Part shown: piece after piece, positions 6,181 to 7,330 of the stretch
Numbering within the stretch: position 1 is the first letter of the stretch
Layout of the letters: the number at the start of each line of letters is the position of its first letter
From: an uncultured Verrucomicrobia subdivision 3 bacterium
Lineage (GTDB): Bacteria > Verrucomicrobiota > Verrucomicrobiia > Limisphaerales > UBA11358
Assembly: GCA_903861445.1 (NCBI GenBank)
Contig: CAIOUK010000265.1
Span: forward strand, 1-7,330
DNA: 7,330 nucleotides
Direction: 5' to 3'
Translations under genes and position numbers: made by a program
Notes under the pieces: model-generated
What the model saw: only the letters and a program-made list of their open reading frames with translations
What the model was told of the DNA's origin: nothing
Database searches by the model: none

Positions 6181-6268
6181 GACCAACAAACACGCGAAAA
6201 TCTTTTTCCAGCCGGGCGAAGGCGCGGGCAAAGGCGTCGTGGTTTTTCTAGTTTGAGAAATTGGGGAA
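6181..6268. other. short intergenic stretch, no feature seen
   Basis: A GC-rich piece up to about 6243 gives way to an AT-rich edge at the end of the peptidase gene. No promoter, terminator or convincing reading frame is visible; a minus-strand frame that crosses it simply runs on into the palindromic array. It marks the composition boundary between host-like DNA and the AT-rich peptidase gene. Confidence 0.4.
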
Positions 6269-6994
6269 CTAAAACATATAGTTGATTGTGCCATCTGGAT
6301 TTATGCTTTTAGCGTAAGTAAAAGATAACCGATTCATATCATTTGGCGCATATCCGGTAGTAAATCCGACAAGCCTTATTTGTTTATCTTCACGCACTAG
6401 AAAACACGGCGATCCACTAATCCCACCAAAATCTTCAGTCTGCAATCCTAGGTTTCCAATGCTAGAATAAAACCGAAACCTTCCTACTTCTGTTGCTAGT
6501 GTTCCAATTGCCTGCCGAGGAAAGCCAATCGAGTCTTCACCGTCTAATCTACCTTTGCCGGGGAATCCAATTAGGTAAAGAACGTCTTCAACATTAATTT
6601 TTGGAGGCCGATTTTGATTCAAATTATAAAACTTAAGTCCGCCACAAATCGGCAATAAAGGTTGCATGTCAAAAGTGACGAGATCGCATCGCTTATCTTC
6701 ATCAACTAACAAAGAATCCATATCTATGGTAACAGGTTTTGCCATCTCAAAACAAAAGCCGAACTTTAACTCAGGATTCCGCGAACGAAGCTCCTTAAAT
6801 TCACTCCAAACGTGATGACACGTAACCAGCAACTTTTTTTCCCCCGTATCAACTAGTCCAAAACTTCCATTATGAGGAACATTTCCCGACGGAGTGTGAA
6901 GTGAAGTGGTGAAAAATAATGGGCCGCAGAAACGGCGCACTTGCGGGTCAATTATGAATATAAGGTCATCTCTCGATATTGTTGGAGGCTTCAT
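6269..6994 (-). CDS. trypsin-like serine peptidase domain protein, AT-rich gene
   Basis: A 241-residue protein with the marks of a chymotrypsin-fold peptidase. LLVTCHHVW gives the catalytic H61; CDLVTFDM near 103-110 fits the aspartate (D104, in the position of the HtrA DLAVL motif); GGISGSPCF carries S193 in GxSGxP. A late strand reads IRLVGFTTGY. No signal peptide or membrane segment is seen, so it is probably cytoplasmic, unlike most HtrA proteins, and there is no PDZ domain. The gene is visibly richer in A and T than everything around it, with codons such as AAT, TTA and AAA in excess, suggesting recent transfer. Its ATG lies one base after the trpB stop (TGA-A-ATG), so translation is probably coupled to trpB. 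The target is unknown; bacterial stand-alone trypsin-like domains often occur in defence or conflict loci, but no partner gene is visible here. Confidence 0.82.
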   Translation of the reverse strand: MKPPTISRDDLIFIIDPQVRRFCGPLFFTTSLHTPSGNVPHNGSFGLVDTGEKKLLVTCHHVWSEFKELRSRNPELKFGFCFEMAKPVTIDMDSLLVDEDKRCDLVTFDMQPLLPICGGLKFYNLNQNRPPKINVEDVLYLIGFPGKGRLDGEDSIGFPRQAIGTLATEVGRFRFYSSIGNLGLQTEDFGGISGSPCFLVREDKQIRLVGFTTGYAPNDMNRLSFTYAKSINPDGTINYMF

Positions 6995-6995
6995 T

Positions 6996-7330
6996 TCACT
7001 TCGGCATTTCCAGTTTCACCTTCGCCGCCACTTGCGCCACGTCTTTGTCGCCGCGACCGGAGAGGTTCACGATGATCAGCGCATCCTTACTCATCTTCGG
7101 CGCGCGGACCATGCACTCGGCGACGGCGTGGGCGCTTTCCAGCGCGGGGATGATGCCTTCCAGCCGCGCGAGTTTCATGAAGGCGGCGAGCGCCGCGTCG
7201 TCGGTGGCGTAGGTGTATTCGGCGCGGCTGGCGTCGCGCAACCACGCGTGTTCCGGCCCGACGGCGGCGTAATCGAGTCCGGCGCTGACGCTGTGCGTGG
7301 ATTGGATCTGGCCGAATTCGTCCTGCAAAA
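6996..7330 (-). CDS. trpB: tryptophan synthase beta chain, C-terminal part, 5' end outside window
   Basis: TrpB is the pyridoxal-phosphate subunit that joins indole and serine to make tryptophan, working with TrpA. The last 110 residues are present, entering from the right edge. Seen in order are LQDEFGQIQSTHSVSAGLDY, AVGPEHAWLRD, GIIPALESAHAVAE (the family's EGIIPALE..HA) and IVNLSGRGDKDV, with the SGRGDKD loop typical of the TrpB C-terminus, then a short tail ending KLEMPK. The first codon after the edge is an internal leucine, so the real start lies beyond 7330. The usual downstream partner trpA does not follow; instead the AT-rich peptidase gene begins one base after the stop codon. Confidence 0.96.
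   Translation of the reverse strand, partial: LQDEFGQIQSTHSVSAGLDYAAVGPEHAWLRDASRAEYTYATDDAALAAFMKLARLEGIIPALESAHAVAECMVRAPKMSKDALIIVNLSGRGDKDVAQVAAKVKLEMPK

Noticed and set aside
6013..6294. Minus-strand frame reading through the palindromic array
   Set aside because: Consists mainly of translated hairpin arms; it begins inside the peptidase gene and shows no domain.

Overview
The window looks like chromosomal DNA of a GC-rich bacterium, most likely a verrucomicrobium of the Pedosphaera type. That placement is inferred, partly from recall that palindromes beginning GGTAGGG and reading as GRAGSPLPA or VGRAVLCPP peptides are common in that group. No rRNA, tRNA or CRISPR array was found.

Layout. 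Bases 1-2034 (minus) hold the first 678 codons of mutS, running off the left edge just after the Walker A motif. Diverging from it is a 513-residue short-chain dehydrogenase-like protein (2165-3706, plus) with a Cys4 N-terminal segment and no catalytic tyrosine. A three-helix membrane protein of unknown function converges on it (3751-4452, minus). Next comes a two-gene operon, 4613-5402 plus: an ArsR-type regulator and an SRPBCC/AHSA1-like protein, behind a strong promoter with a perfect palindrome between its -35 and -10 elements. Then comes a 771-base block (5410-6180) carrying a REP-associated tyrosine (Y1/HUH) transposase between nested perfect inverted repeats. The right end holds an AT-rich gene for a trypsin-like peptidase (6269-6994, minus), one base after the stop codon of trpB, whose 3' third fills 6996-7330 (minus).

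The most interesting thread is the palindrome family. The repeats flanking the transposase also occur twice inside the mutS coding sequence, where they are translated in frame as extra peptides of about 22 and 25 residues. One copy lies in a loop of the lever region and the other directly before the ATPase P-loop. The two copies use different reading frames of the element, so what seems to matter is that the element stays open, not which peptide it encodes. The window therefore shows a plausible mobilising enzyme, its repeat substrate, and an essential-type DNA repair gene that has absorbed the repeat as protein. This resembles the Rickettsia palindromic elements in concept but is tied to a RAYT-type transposase.

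Other genes work locally. The ArsR regulator probably represses its own operon through the promoter palindrome. The peptidase is probably translated from the trpB transcript and looks like a recent arrival. The palindromic blocks sit between genes, including the convergent transposase/peptidase pair, and may also end or stabilise transcripts.
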